This document shows, in pieces, positions 25,245-35,044 of a stretch of 64,000 nt of DNA. The DNA is taken from the NCBI RefSeq assembly GCF_001277295.1, contig NZ_CP011456.1, positions 5,336,001 through 5,400,000 on the forward strand, written 5' to 3'. Source of the stretch: Anabaena sp. WA102 (lineage in GTDB: Bacteria; Cyanobacteriota; Cyanobacteriia; Cyanobacteriales; Nostocaceae). Position 1 is the first letter of the stretch; each line of letters opens with the position of its first letter. Below the pieces are notes generated by a model that was not told the origin of the DNA, searched no databases, and saw nothing but the letters and a program-made list of their open reading frames with translations. Both the position numbers and the translations under genes were made by a program.

Positions 25245-27038
25245 ATGCAGATGAATTGGATTAGTTTACTAAAAGCGCAACAAACTGACTTCTTAAACCG
25301 GGTGAAAAAACCGAAAACGGCGGATCTTTCTCTTTTAGAAAGTCGAGTTAAAGGTTATCACAGTGAGGTAATGGCATTTGCGGGGGATTCATTAACGAAA
25401 ATTCTTGAATGTTCTCGTCAGCAAGCTGAAATCCTCGCCAAAAACCCTCCACCGATACCACCTGAATATCCGGAATATCCTGATTGGATCATTCCCTTTC
25501 CGACTTATTTTCAACGCCAAGCAGAAGATTATCTTGTCCGTGAACAAATTGTTGATTGGATGATTACGGAACGGTTAGGAAAATTAGTGAGAAAAGTGCC
25601 ACAAGACACTTTAGAAAATATGGGTTTGGATGATGAGGGAAATTTACGCGGTGAAAGTAAGTTTACTTATTTGTTAGCAAATAACCCAAAAGTAAGTATT
25701 CAAATTCACGTAGCAGATGGAGAAAGTTTTAATGGCATTAAAAAAGATAAAATTCGTTGGTCTGTTAGTCAAGAAGATATCAATAACCACCAAGTATTGA
25801 TTTTCTTGTGTTTGTTTTATCCAGGAAATACCCAGTCAGGATACCACAAACAAACAGTGATTACTGGTTTTTTACCGACAAATCAACTAGATTTTTCAGA
25901 CTCAAAGACTTATCTAACTCCCAGTAGCCTATTGTATGCAGGAGGATTAAATTGGTATTTACAGTCTCTGGGTGGTAAACCAGATGATGTGCCAATAAAT
26001 GATGAGAAAATGATGGTAGAAACCATTCAAACCTTACCACCAGAACATCCCAAAAAGAAGATTGTTGGTGATTGGGAATGCTGGCAAACATTAAAAGGAC
26101 ATACCAAAGGTATTAACTGTTTAGCCTATGCTATCAAAACTTTAGTAGTCCAAGATGCCGGAACTAAAAATGTGAAAACAATCCCGATGTTAGCTAGTGG
26201 TAGCAGGGGAGAAACAAAATTATGGGACTTATCAAAAGGTGAATTAATCGAGACATTATCAGAATATCCTTGGGTTATTTCTGCCAACGTAGATGAGGTT
26301 AATTCCCTGGCTTTTAGCACCGATGGACAAACATTAGTAAGTGTAGGTGCAGATTCCACCGTTAAAATTTGGCATACTGGGGCGTTGGATCTAATTGATA
26401 TTCTCCATAAACATCATGGAGATGTCCGTTGTGTGGCGTTTACACCTGATGGTAAGATGTTAGCAACTGGTGGTCATGATCGCCAGATTTTGTTTTGGAA
26501 CTTGCGCGATCGCCAAGTCGAAAATACTCTATCTTTAGACGATACAGCAGCCCATTCAATGGTGTTAAGTCAAGATGGGAAAATTTTGATTACAGGTAGC
26601 TATCGGAAGATCAAAGTTTGGGAAACATCCTCAACACTCAATCAGAAAAATTTGCCAGATACACAACCAATATACACCCTGATGGGTCATTCTCATATTG
26701 TTAGTTCCCTAGCCATGAGTGCTGATGCTAAATTTTTAGTCAGTGGTAGTCAAGATCAAACTATTCGAGTTTGGAATTTAGCTACTGGGGAATTAGTTCA
26801 CACTCTCAAAGGACATCGAGATAGTGTGAATACAGTTGCTTTAAGTCCTGATGAACAAATTATTGCTAGTGGTAGTGCTGATAAAACTATCAAATTGTGG
26901 CATTTACAATCTGGGGAATTATTAGGGACATTTGCCGGTCATGCTAATACAGTCACAGCTTTATCCTTTACTGCTTCTGGAGAAATGTTAGTCAGTGGGA
27001 GTTTGGACAAAACAATTAAAATTTGGCAGCGGAGTTAG
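25245..27038 (+). CDS. WD40-repeat protein
   Basis: About 597 aa from the ATG at 25245; ATG 25224, ATG 25251 and TTG 25218 are other in-frame starts, none with a clear Shine-Dalgarno. Residues about 1-280 form a domain I do not recognise (PPEYPEYPDWIIPFPTYFQR). From about 290 there are seven WD40 repeats, each ending in a W-D/W-N pattern (IRVWNLATGELVHTLKGHRD, IKLWHLQSGELLGTFAGHAN), a full beta-propeller. Such propellers bind proteins; the partner is unknown. It stands alone with long flanking non-coding DNA. Confidence 0.8.
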   Translation: MQMNWISLLKAQQTDFLNRVKKPKTADLSLLESRVKGYHSEVMAFAGDSLTKILECSRQQAEILAKNPPPIPPEYPEYPDWIIPFPTYFQRQAEDYLVREQIVDWMITERLGKLVRKVPQDTLENMGLDDEGNLRGESKFTYLLANNPKVSIQIHVADGESFNGIKKDKIRWSVSQEDINNHQVLIFLCLFYPGNTQSGYHKQTVITGFLPTNQLDFSDSKTYLTPSSLLYAGGLNWYLQSLGGKPDDVPINDEKMMVETIQTLPPEHPKKKIVGDWECWQTLKGHTKGINCLAYAIKTLVVQDAGTKNVKTIPMLASGSRGETKLWDLSKGELIETLSEYPWVISANVDEVNSLAFSTDGQTLVSVGADSTVKIWHTGALDLIDILHKHHGDVRCVAFTPDGKMLATGGHDRQILFWNLRDRQVENTLSLDDTAAHSMVLSQDGKILITGSYRKIKVWETSSTLNQKNLPDTQPIYTLMGHSHIVSSLAMSADAKFLVSGSQDQTIRVWNLATGELVHTLKGHRDSVNTVALSPDEQIIASGSADKTIKLWHLQSGELLGTFAGHANTVTALSFTASGEMLVSGSLDKTIKIWQRS

Positions 27039-27318
27039 ATAAAAACGGCGGTCGTCTCTACAAGTTTGTGCCACTTACAAAACTGGTACAAATTTTTTAT
27101 GAATAACTGCTTGACTGGCTGCTATTTTCGTGATTTTAATTGAGTACGAGTACAGTTACGGAACTGGTAAGTTATAAAAGAAGGGAACAGATAAGAAACA
27201 AAAGTTGCTGAGTTTAGAGCTTCAGTCAAAAAAAAGATGTTTTTAAACCTCTTACCTTTGCGCCTTTGCGCCTTTGCGTGAGGATAAATTCATACTTCAA
27301 TTATGCAACGCCCAATTT

Positions 27319-27852
27319 TTAATGTTTAATAGCTTTACCTGTAATAGATGCACCCAATATCTCTGATATCCAAACTTCAATATTACGGATAGGATGGGAA
27401 CGGAGGGCTGTAAAATCGGGATGGATAATTGGTTCAACTAAAATTGTAAACATTCCCAAGCGATTACCAGCTAAAACATCTGTAAACAAGCGATCGCCTA
27501 CCATCCCCACTTGATGTACAGGTAAATTCATCTCCTGCAACGCCGCCCGAATTTTCCGTCGGGAAGGTTTAGCCGCACCCAAATAATAAGGTAAATTAAG
27601 AGAACGGGCAATGCCACCAATTCGCGCTTCACTTAAATTATTACTAACTAACCACAATGTCGTACAAACCCGAATTTCTTCTATCCATGCTTGCAATTCT
27701 GGGAAAGTAGAACTTGTTGTCATCGGTACTAAAGTTTCATCCACATCTAATACTAGCCCTTTCAGCCCATATTGTCGGATAACATCTGGTGTCAGCGTCA
27801 AAACTGAACCTGCTAAAATCAAGTTAGGCTCTAATAGATGGTTGCGAGTCAT
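27319..27852 (-). CDS. YqeG-family HAD phosphatase
   Basis: 177 aa. HAD motif I is LVLDVDETLVPM with the nucleophile and acid/base aspartates, motif II LWLVSNN, motif III Lys in AKPSRRKIRAAL and motif IV GMVGDRLFTDVLAGNRLG. This is the YqeG class IIIA layout; the closest described activity is on phosphatidylglycerophosphate, but the cyanobacterial substrate is unproven. The region 27039-27318 holds no gene; CGCCTTTG repeats occur near 27258. Confidence 0.8.
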   Translation of the reverse strand: MTRNHLLEPNLILAGSVLTLTPDVIRQYGLKGLVLDVDETLVPMTTSSTFPELQAWIEEIRVCTTLWLVSNNLSEARIGGIARSLNLPYYLGAAKPSRRKIRAALQEMNLPVHQVGMVGDRLFTDVLAGNRLGMFTILVEPIIHPDFTALRSHPIRNIEVWISEILGASITGKAIKH

Positions 27853-27965
27853 AATTTTTTGTGAAGGGCTTGCGCCCAGTCAGGATTCAGGAGTCAGAAA
27901 GGAAGAAAAAAAATTTGAGGTTTAGATTTATTAAGCAAACCCTAATTAAATTTAGATTTTTGAAT

Positions 27966-28024
27966 AAGGCAAAAGGCAAAAGGCAAGAGTAATTAAATTA
28001 CCAATTACCAATTACCAATTACCA
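27966..28024. repeat. Heptanucleotide tandem repeats
   Basis: GGCAAAA units (27968-27987) are followed by ACCAATT units (27998-28024). These are short tandem heptamers of the kind long known from heterocystous cyanobacteria. Confidence 0.7.
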
Positions 28025-28025
28025 A

Positions 28026-28598
28026 TTACTCAACTTCGTTAAAAAGATGTTCTTCTAAGAGGGGTTGAAATTTACGGAACTCTTCAGGAGAAAGTAATTC
28101 TGGTTCACCTGTTTTCGTAATTCTGGCAAAAAAGAGCAAGGGGTCGAGGGGAGTATAAATTGCATACTCCTGTTCATCATGATAAAAAGTGGCAATTTCC
28201 ATTAGTTGCTCTGGTTCTAAACCATTTTCTTCATCTTCGATTTCTAAAGTAAAGAATTTCGATTCATCTTCAGGAGGTAACTCACCTGCTACAGTCAAAG
28301 CATAAGCAGTATTCTTGAGAATTAGATTTTGCTCGGAAAGCACAGCTTGAGCAGTGCCGAAAATTTGGTCTATGATTTCATCATCTTCCACCAAAACGGC
28401 TTCTTCTTCGTCGCCATCGGCTTGCCAAGCAAAAATTTCTATTGGTGAATCTACAGGAAGAAGGAGAACATATTTTTCTCCCTCTACATCGAGGGTATGC
28501 TCGATGTAACATTCTAGTGTTCGTTTTAGCTCATCTGTTAAAATCAGAGAACTTTCGGAATCGTGATCATTGTCTTCAGGAAGTGGAGATGAATACAT
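28026..28598 (-). CDS. DUF3727 (DUF1292-like) protein
   Basis: 190 aa from the ATG at 28598; an upstream TTG would add eight residues. It is very acidic. Two similar halves are visible: LECYIEHTLDVEGEKYVLLL, then VEDDEIIDQIF; and FFTLEIEDEENGLEPEQLME with YAIYTPLDPLLFFAR. This is the conserved cyanobacterial DUF3727/DUF1292 pattern. The function is unknown. It lies 127 bp downstream of ruvX on the same strand, a common neighbour in cyanobacteria. Confidence 0.7.
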   Translation of the reverse strand: MYSSPLPEDNDHDSESSLILTDELKRTLECYIEHTLDVEGEKYVLLLPVDSPIEIFAWQADGDEEEAVLVEDDEIIDQIFGTAQAVLSEQNLILKNTAYALTVAGELPPEDESKFFTLEIEDEENGLEPEQLMEIATFYHDEQEYAIYTPLDPLLFFARITKTGEPELLSPEEFRKFQPLLEEHLFNEVE

Positions 28599-28725
28599 AG
28601 CTGAATTATGTAACTGTAACAATACTCTTATATATGGAAATCATTGAACCGCTAAATGACAGCCGATGTCAACCATAAATTCAGAGATAGAAGTAATAGT
28701 TTTTAGAATACCATGTTAAAAGGGA

Positions 28726-29226
28726 TCACTCATCAGCAAATGTTACCGATCGCATTGCTGAACTACGTCTAGCATCTAGCCACTGTTGTAAAATCAATGC
28801 AGCAGCCTTACGGTCAATTAAACCCTTATTTCTTGATGGAGAGCGATTTTCAGCTATTAGCAGTTGTTCTGCTTGATAAGAAGTTAATCTTTCATCCATA
28901 TATTCCAAAGGAAGTTTCAGTGCTTCTGCTAATCTAGCCGCAAATTTTTGGACATGACGGGCTTGAAAACCGATAGAACCATCCATTGAATAAGGTAAAC
29001 CAACAATGAGAATTTGTACTTGTCGCTCATTGACTATTTGCTGAATTTTCTCGACATCTTCGACAAAAGACTTACGCTCAATTGTGGTTATACCCGTAGC
29101 AATTAATCCTGTGCCATCACACCCAGCTAAACCAATGCGTTTACTACCAACATCCACACCCAACGCGGAAATAAATGATTTTGATGGCTGTTGGGAGATC
29201 ACGCTATTGTTGCTCATAGGGTTCAT
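28726..29226 (-). CDS. ruvX: RuvX/YqgF putative Holliday-junction resolvase
   Basis: 166 aa. LGVDVGSKRIGLAGCDGTG carries the first catalytic Asp of the RNase H-like fold, IVGLPYSMDGSIGFQA the middle strand, MDERLTSYQAEQLL the conserved DERLTS motif and GLIDRKAAALILQQWL the C-terminal Asp. YqgF proteins act in 16S rRNA 5' maturation and possibly junction resolution. The start overlaps the end of the GNAT gene by 23 bp, so they are co-transcribed. Confidence 0.88.
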   Translation of the reverse strand: MNPMSNNSVISQQPSKSFISALGVDVGSKRIGLAGCDGTGLIATGITTIERKSFVEDVEKIQQIVNERQVQILIVGLPYSMDGSIGFQARHVQKFAARLAEALKLPLEYMDERLTSYQAEQLLIAENRSPSRNKGLIDRKAAALILQQWLDARRSSAMRSVTFADE

Positions 29227-30451
29227 CTGTAGCTGAATCTGATGGACAAGGTGTGTCTATCATATTAGGGTTTTGATGATTGAAAGCTACAATTTCCGAC
29301 TGAACTGGTGTAGCTCTTTCTGGCTGTACCTGCTGTGGTTGCGGCATCCATGACATCCCCCCAGGAATAGGCTTCCGGGTTGGTTGCAGTCCTTGTAACA
29401 TTTCCTGCCACTGAATCCCTTCTAGGGAGACAAATTTCGATTCTCGTAGTTTATGCCAGACGGAACGAGACATGATTAGGGTATGTTCTTGGCGTTTAGC
29501 CCCAATTCGCTCTAAATATTCTTCTCTTTCTGGTTGATAGTCGGAGGAAGCTAATTGTAATCCCTGTTGGGGGAAATCTTGGGCGATACGGGCTAATTGA
29601 GATAATAGTTCAGGATACAACCAAGTATAGGCAGGATGAACTGTCAGTGTGGCGATATGGGGTTTTGTCCCTGTGCGATCAAGTTGCACCTGAAAATAAC
29701 CAATGGCTGCTTTCCGCTGGGGTTCAAAGACGTAACCACTAACAACTTCGGTTTTTGTCATCCACTGCTTGAGGGCATCACCAATAGCACCAAACAAAGT
29801 GGTTTTAAAATCGTGGGTGTGCCGGTCAAATACTTGCCGTACCAGGGGTGGCATTGATGCTGTATCTAGTTGATATAGTAAGGGAGCATCAGCATTACTG
29901 ACTGGTAAGAGGTTGGGTAAATCTGGCTCGGTTTGAATTAATTCTGCTAATAACTGGGGACTAATTTCCCAGTATGTCATTTCTGCCAGCCGTTGAAATC
30001 CATTGTGGCGATACAGTGCTAAGGCATCAACGTCATTAATATTAACTTCTAATATCCACGTCCGTGCTTCTAAAATAGATTCAAAGCAATGGCGCAGTAG
30101 TTGTGAACCTACTCCCAGGCGATCGCCAGTTCCCGCTAACATCACCCGATCAATTCGCCAAGTGCTGCGAGTTCGGTTAAAAGGCGAGACTTGAATCATT
30201 CCCAGTAGTATCCTTCCCTGTTCGGCAACATAGACCCAGAAACGGTACTGTAAAGGATTAGGAAACCAACTTAAGAATTTGAGTAACCCATACCAGTGTT
30301 TTAACCATTGCATTTGCCGCATCGCCGCATCAGTTTCTTGGGAAGAAAGATGGGACAATGATTCTTGAGTTAAGCGATCAATTCCTTCCAAATCCCTATG
30401 CTGGACTGGTCGGATAACAACGCTGAGGTTTCGAGGGAGTAGTGAAGTCAT
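29204..30451 (-). CDS. GNAT-family acetyltransferase
   Basis: 415 aa. The N-terminal domain (about 1-180) is a GNAT fold: RVMLAGTGDRLGVGSQLLRH is the acetyl-CoA-binding motif A, followed by LEVNINDVDALALYRHNGFQ (motif B). The second half (from about 190) looks like another, weaker GNAT-like domain (IATLTVHPAYTWLYPELLSQ), and the last 70 residues are proline- and glutamine-rich and probably disordered. The substrate is unknown. It overlaps ruvX. Confidence 0.75.
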   Translation of the reverse strand: MTSLLPRNLSVVIRPVQHRDLEGIDRLTQESLSHLSSQETDAAMRQMQWLKHWYGLLKFLSWFPNPLQYRFWVYVAEQGRILLGMIQVSPFNRTRSTWRIDRVMLAGTGDRLGVGSQLLRHCFESILEARTWILEVNINDVDALALYRHNGFQRLAEMTYWEISPQLLAELIQTEPDLPNLLPVSNADAPLLYQLDTASMPPLVRQVFDRHTHDFKTTLFGAIGDALKQWMTKTEVVSGYVFEPQRKAAIGYFQVQLDRTGTKPHIATLTVHPAYTWLYPELLSQLARIAQDFPQQGLQLASSDYQPEREEYLERIGAKRQEHTLIMSRSVWHKLRESKFVSLEGIQWQEMLQGLQPTRKPIPGGMSWMPQPQQVQPERATPVQSEIVAFNHQNPNMIDTPCPSDSATDEPYEQQ

Positions 30452-30704
30452 TTTGATTCAAGCCGCCATTTAACCTTTACAAAATATGATTGGTGATCTA
30501 ATACTGCAATCATTTTAATGGCTTTTTGCTCTTAGGTCTTGCTTCCCAAGAGTGATTTTCTTAACTAAATGAGTAAAAAAATATAAAAAGCAGAAATTGT
30601 GAGTATACCTTTGGGGTGAAAACCACAATGTCTGCTTCTATTCTATGGTAATTCTACTAAAAATACTCTTAACTATTCACCGTAAGTTCAGGAGTTCAGA
30701 AGTT

Positions 30705-30766
30705 CAGGAGCATGGCTAACGCCACGCTGCGCTACCAGGAGTATGGCTAACGCCACGCTACGCTAT
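30705..30766 (+). repeat. Tandem 31-bp repeat
   Basis: Two adjacent units (30705-30735, 30736-30766) both begin CAGGAG and contain ATGGCTAACGCCACGCT. The core ATGGCTAACGCCACGC also occurs near 63342, and its reverse complement near 12852. Confidence 0.7.
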
Positions 30767-30787
30767 CAGCAAGCCCTATTTAGATGG

Positions 30788-31204
30788 GTCAGTAACCCAG
30801 CCCTAAAGTGACTGGGCTTGCAAGAGTAATCAAGCAAGCCGTACTGACCAGACCACCCTGAGTTTACTCTCATGGTAGCCGTTATTTGAGTCACGACACC
30901 CACCGAATGCGTTGCCAGTTCCCTGCTCCGTCGCTTGTGATTAAACAGTTCTAATCCCCAAAATTTTGTGGTAAAATCGTAGGCTATTGACCACCAATAC
31001 CGTAAGCGAAAACCAAGCTGATAGGTAAGTGTTACCAGAGAAAGATTTGGGTCTGTCATCTGATAGAACTAAGTTTGTTGCTTGTCCTATCATACCACGA
31101 ATGTCTGGCTATGTCTAGTATGTCATGGTAAATTACGTCCTATCTCTAACTCCCGATGAATTGGGAAGCCCACACTGTACCGAAGTCAGTGTGTGGTAGT
31201 TCAC
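30788..31204 (-). mobile_element. Probable internally deleted IS200/IS605-type (TnpB) element
   Basis: On the minus strand the left end at 31204 starts GTGAACTACCACACACTGAC and forms a hairpin with CAGTGTGGGC. An ATG at 31059 follows with MTDPNLSLVTLTYQ, resembling a TnpB N-terminus, then unrelated residues. The right end carries stem-loops ending AGCCCAGTCAC / GGGCTGGGTTACTGAC at 30788, like the 3' structured RNA of TnpB elements. I read it as both ends of such an element joined after loss of the tnpB body. This is inference from pattern. The 30452-30704 stretch upstream holds nothing I recognise. Confidence 0.4.
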
Positions 31205-31206
31205 AT

Positions 31207-31425
31207 CTATAGACCTTGGCGAGAAGCAAATTTTTCAAATTCCGCTTGGGTTTGATGCAGTAATTGTTGACGACTATCTTGAATTGTCTGTTTGAAGTTG
31301 GGAACTAAGTTGGGAACCAAGTTGCGAGCTTGTAGTGTCATGTGCAGTTGTAGATGAGCAACGTATTCGCTTATATCTTGGTTATCTACAGTTGCGCCCG
31401 TTAATACATTTGATTCCATTGCCAC
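31207..31425 (-). CDS. Small hypothetical protein
   Basis: 72 aa from a GTG at 31425, which has AAGGAG six bases upstream; ATG at 31419 is the alternative. It has no membrane segment. The C-terminal half is a likely helix with many Gln (TIQDSRQQLLHQTQAEFEKF). I do not recognise the family. The stop lies two bases from the left end of the presumed IS605 remnant, and a MITE begins 37 bp upstream, so the gene is boxed in by mobile DNA. Confidence 0.5.
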   Translation of the reverse strand: MAMESNVLTGATVDNQDISEYVAHLQLHMTLQARNLVPNLVPNFKQTIQDSRQQLLHQTQAEFEKFASRQGL

Positions 31426-31461
31426 TGAGTTCTCCTTGATGAATTAGTTGTAATTGCTTTA

Positions 31462-31593
31462 CTAGAAGTTCGTCAAATTTATTTTGACGGGTAATGATCG
31501 GAAAAAACTTCTTTTCTTCCCTCCCCTGCCCCCCTGCCTCTCTTCTCCCCCTGCTTGCCTTCACCTGTCATTTTCGGGTTGACAGACTACTAG
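31462..31593. mobile_element. MITE family 4, short copy
   Basis: It runs from CTAGAAGTTCGTCAAATTTA to GGGTTGACAGACTACTAG. It is an inverted copy of the ends of 59713-59965, with a C-rich core (CTCCCCTGCCCCCCTGCC) in place of the long G-rich array there. The rest of 31594-31801 holds nothing I recognise. Confidence 0.65.
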
Positions 31594-31801
31594 ACTAGAT
31601 CAGAAGTTATCATATTTTTTACTTAACTGCCTATTTCGCAATGAAGTGTAATGATTGGGAAAGAGGGAACAGCCAAGAATCAAGATACAGCATATTGTGG
31701 GTAAATGAGGTACAACCTTTAATCACAAAACCTTGCAGTGAGGCTGTTTTACTACTGATAGCTGCTGTAAATAACCTGATTTTTTACCAAATAGAAATTT
31801 T

Positions 31802-32239
31802 CTAATCTTCCCAAAGTGTATAAGTTTCGTTAAAAACTTCATCCCAACTTAAAGCAATAATATCTGGTTTTTTGCCCATTTCATCTCTAGCATCCTGTTT
31901 TGCAGCTAGAAAACACTTATCCCAAATTGATTCCAAAAAATCTCGATTGAGACCTGGCATTTCTTCTTGACTGGCAGTAATTTCTGCCCTAGCTGAACGA
32001 ATAGAAATTACCCAACTAGCACTACGTTTTTCCGGTTGACATTTCCACTTAATTATATGCAGTATCAATCGAGTTAATTGATTAATTACTGCTCTTTTTT
32101 CTGATCGCCCCATAGACTCGGCTAAACTCTCTAAAATATTATCAACTTCTTTAATTTTCCCCTCCTCTAGCAGTTTTTTTGCTTTCACTACAGCTAAATA
32201 TGGTGATTGAAAAACCAGTTCGTCATAAGGTACTGTCAT
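31802..32239 (-). CDS. DUF29 family protein
   Basis: 145 aa from the ATG at 32239, chosen because AAGGAG lies nine bases upstream; the reading frame is open further upstream but without support. YDELVFQSPYLAVVKAKKLL, ESLAESMGRSEKRAVINQL, LILHIIKWKCQPEKRSASW and WVISIRSARAEI match the DUF29 pattern, a family abundant in cyanobacteria. Its function is unknown; paralogues often sit near mobile DNA. It is divergent from the M61 peptidase gene, 137 bp away. Confidence 0.75.
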   Translation of the reverse strand: MTVPYDELVFQSPYLAVVKAKKLLEEGKIKEVDNILESLAESMGRSEKRAVINQLTRLILHIIKWKCQPEKRSASWVISIRSARAEITASQEEMPGLNRDFLESIWDKCFLAAKQDARDEMGKKPDIIALSWDEVFNETYTLWED

Positions 32240-32376
32240 AATTGGTAACTCCTTGGCTTGTTTTTTCCCAAATCTTGCATATAAATACATCATATTATTA
32301 ATTTTATATGCCTGGACTTGACGATGAACCATAGACTGTTGATTATGGATAAGTAACTCAAAACTCAACACACAAA

Positions 32377-34143
32377 ATGATTTCAGAACTCTCTCCACAA
32401 ATTCATTACTTGGTGGGAATGTCTCAGCCAGAAACCCATCTGTTTGAGGTGACTTTACACATTGTCAACTATCCATCGGCAGTTCTTGATTTAAAAATGC
32501 CTGTGTGGACTCCTGGTTCATATTTAGTACGGGAATATGAGAGACATTTACAAGATTTTGCAGCTTTTGCTGATCATAAACCCTTGTCTTGGCATAAAGT
32601 TAGTAAAAATCATTGGCAAGTAGAAAAAGGTGATAGTTCGGAAGTAACTATTCATTATCGGGTATTTGCTAATGAATTAACAGTCAGAACAAATCATTTA
32701 GATGCTACTCACGGTTATTTTAATGGGGCGGCGTTATTTTTCAGAATCCCTGGTTGTGAAAGTTTACCCATATATATCCGGGTGATTCCAGCTAACCCTC
32801 AATGGCAAATAACTACTGGTTTACCAATATTTGCAGAAACAAAAAATACTTTTGTCGCGGCTGATTTTGATACTTTAGTTGATTGTCCTTTTGAAATTGG
32901 TTTTCATCAATTATACAATTTTGAAGTTTTGGGAAAACCTCATGAATTAGCAGTTTGGGGAAAAGGAAATTTTCAACCACAGCAAATGATTGCTGATTGC
33001 CAAAAAATTATTGAGGTAGAATCACAAATGTTTGGTGGTTTACCTTATGATAGATATGTATTTTTGCTGCATTTGCTTCAACAGGGTTTTGGTGGTTTAG
33101 AACATAAAAATTCTTGTTCTTTAATTTATCAAAGGTTTGGATTTCAGAATCTGGATAAGTATGAGCCGTTTTTGCAATTGGTAGCCCATGAATTCTTTCA
33201 TTTATGGAATGTTAAAAGAATTCGGCCTTTGGGTTTGGAAGTGTTTGATTATGATCAGGAAAATTATACACCATCTTTGTGGTTTTGCGAGGGAACAACC
33301 AGTTATTATGATTTAATTATTCCTTTACGGGCAGGTATTTATAATACCAAGGCATATTTGAATTATTTGAGTAAGGAAATTACTAAATATTTAATGACTC
33401 CAGGACGCAAGGTACAACCTTTGGCGGAGTCAAGTTTCGATGCTTGGATTAAACTTTATCGTCCAGATGCTAATAGTGGTAATTCCCAAATCTCCTATTA
33501 TATCAAAGGGGAAATGGTATCACTGTTATTAGATTTATTAATTCGCGTTCATCATGGGAATCAGCGTTCTTTGGATGATGTGATGCGGCAAATGTGGGAG
33601 GAGTTTGGAAAGGATGAAGTTGGTTATACTCCCGAACAATTAGAGGGTGTGATTGAGTCTGTAGCGGGTATGGATTTAAGAGATTTCTTTCAACGCTATC
33701 TTCATGGTTTGGACGATTTACCTTTTAATCAATATTTGCAACCTTTTGGTTTGCAATTAGTTGAGGAAAAGAATGAAGAACCTTATTTGGGTGTGAGGAT
33801 AAATACTGAAAATGGACGGGAGATAATTAAGTTTGTGGAAGCGGGTTCACCGGCACAATTTGCGGGAATTGATGCTGGAGATGAATTATTAGCGATTGAT
33901 AGTATTAGGGTGGGAAATCAGTTAAATGAACGCTTGAAGGATTATCGAGCGGATGATTCTATTCAAGTTACTGTTTTTCATCAAGATGAATTGCGGACTT
34001 ATTCTGTTACTCTAGCTGCATCAATTCCTGGCAAGTATCAACTTAAAGTTGTAGAAAATCCTTCTTTCACACAAATGGAGAATTTTGCCGGGTGGTTGGG
34101 TGTGTCTTTGTCTGAATCAGGATGTCCAGGATTTCAGGATTAA
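32377..34143 (+). CDS. M61-family metallopeptidase with PDZ domain
   Basis: 588 aa, no signal peptide visible. The N-terminal beta domain (IHYLVGMSQPETHLFEVTLH) is followed by the gluzincin site VAHEFFHLWNVKRIRP (HExxH), with the third ligand Glu in LWFCEGTTSYYDLI. A PDZ domain lies at about 480-550 (LGVRINTENGREIIKFVEAG). This is the glycyl aminopeptidase family, which removes N-terminal Gly or Ala. The last residues (SLSESGCPGFQD) come from a dispersed repeat that runs across the stop codon, so the C-terminus has been altered or extended by the repeat. Confidence 0.85.
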   Translation: MISELSPQIHYLVGMSQPETHLFEVTLHIVNYPSAVLDLKMPVWTPGSYLVREYERHLQDFAAFADHKPLSWHKVSKNHWQVEKGDSSEVTIHYRVFANELTVRTNHLDATHGYFNGAALFFRIPGCESLPIYIRVIPANPQWQITTGLPIFAETKNTFVAADFDTLVDCPFEIGFHQLYNFEVLGKPHELAVWGKGNFQPQQMIADCQKIIEVESQMFGGLPYDRYVFLLHLLQQGFGGLEHKNSCSLIYQRFGFQNLDKYEPFLQLVAHEFFHLWNVKRIRPLGLEVFDYDQENYTPSLWFCEGTTSYYDLIIPLRAGIYNTKAYLNYLSKEITKYLMTPGRKVQPLAESSFDAWIKLYRPDANSGNSQISYYIKGEMVSLLLDLLIRVHHGNQRSLDDVMRQMWEEFGKDEVGYTPEQLEGVIESVAGMDLRDFFQRYLHGLDDLPFNQYLQPFGLQLVEEKNEEPYLGVRINTENGREIIKFVEAGSPAQFAGIDAGDELLAIDSIRVGNQLNERLKDYRADDSIQVTVFHQDELRTYSVTLAASIPGKYQLKVVENPSFTQMENFAGWLGVSLSESGCPGFQD

Positions 34144-34179
34144 TTGTCTGAATCAGGATGTCCAGGATTTCAGGATTAT
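34108..34179 (+). repeat. 36-bp tandem duplication across the M61 stop codon
   Basis: TTGTCTGAATCAGGATGTCC plus GGATTTCAGGATTA occurs at 34108-34143 and again at 34144-34179, differing only at the last base. The first copy encodes the end of the peptidase and its TAA. Confidence 0.8.
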
Positions 34180-34303
34180 CAGGATGAAAATTTCTGATTA
34201 TTATGTTTGATTTGCCAAAGAAGAGAGAGGGGAAGAAATTTTCTCCTTTCTTTCTCCTGAATCCTGACTGGGCGCAGGCCCTGCGCCCCTACCTCCTGAC
34301 TTG

Positions 34304-35044
34304 TTAGTTGTTTTGACTTTTTAATACTCCTGGTTCTTGCTGAATCGGTAAAATATCTAAAGTATCAGTTTGGGAACAATATTTCAGATCTTCTAAACAT
34401 TCTAAACGTAATAAGCGTTGACCATGACTAGCTTGATGCAGTAGTCCTAATAGGTCATTTTGCCATTGGGAGTAAAGAGCGATCGCACTAATCGTCTCAT
34501 CATTACCACCGATTTCTGCGAGGGAACAATTAGTTTGTTGGCAAATACTATGAGCGATCGCCCCTGCACATACTGTATCCTCTAAGGAATAACTTCCCTC
34601 CCAACCAGAACCCACAATCCAGACAGTTTCCGGTTGCTTTTCTAAGAGAAATTTAACTACGGCTGCCCGATTAATCAAAGCTGCTGCCAGGACAATGGGG
34701 GCATTTTGGATTCGTTGTAAAGCCCTTGTCCCATTGGTGGTACTAATAAATAACCTTTTCCCAGCGACTAATTCTGGTGTGCAATCTAAGGGTGAGTTAC
34801 CCAACTCAAAACCAGCTACTTTAGCTCCACCCCGTTCTCCAGCCCTGAGTCGCTTTTCTGGAGGCCATTTTTCACTTACTTCCATGAGTTGATTTAAATC
34901 ACTGAAAACCTGCACAGCTTCGCCCCCAGCGGCTAAAACCGTAGCCATTGTACTAGTTGCTCGCAGAACATCAACGGCGATCGCACATTCTGGAACTGTA
35001 TCAGTTGGGGTCAATTCGGGAGTGTGATATACAAATATCTTCAC
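34304..35044 (-). CDS. comB: 2-phosphosulfolactate phosphatase (ComB) family
   Basis: 246 aa from a GTG at 35044. Family motifs: AIAVDVLRATSTMATVLAAG, RAGERGGAKVAGFELGNSP, LFISTTNGTRAL and GSGWEGSYSLEDTVCAGA. ComB removes phosphate from 2-phospho-3-sulfolactate in coenzyme M synthesis; cyanobacteria make no coenzyme M, so here the protein probably acts on another sulfonate or phosphate, and the activity is unproven. No ComA or ComC neighbours are present. Confidence 0.8.
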   Translation of the reverse strand: MKIFVYHTPELTPTDTVPECAIAVDVLRATSTMATVLAAGGEAVQVFSDLNQLMEVSEKWPPEKRLRAGERGGAKVAGFELGNSPLDCTPELVAGKRLFISTTNGTRALQRIQNAPIVLAAALINRAAVVKFLLEKQPETVWIVGSGWEGSYSLEDTVCAGAIAHSICQQTNCSLAEIGGNDETISAIALYSQWQNDLLGLLHQASHGQRLLRLECLEDLKYCSQTDTLDILPIQQEPGVLKSQNN

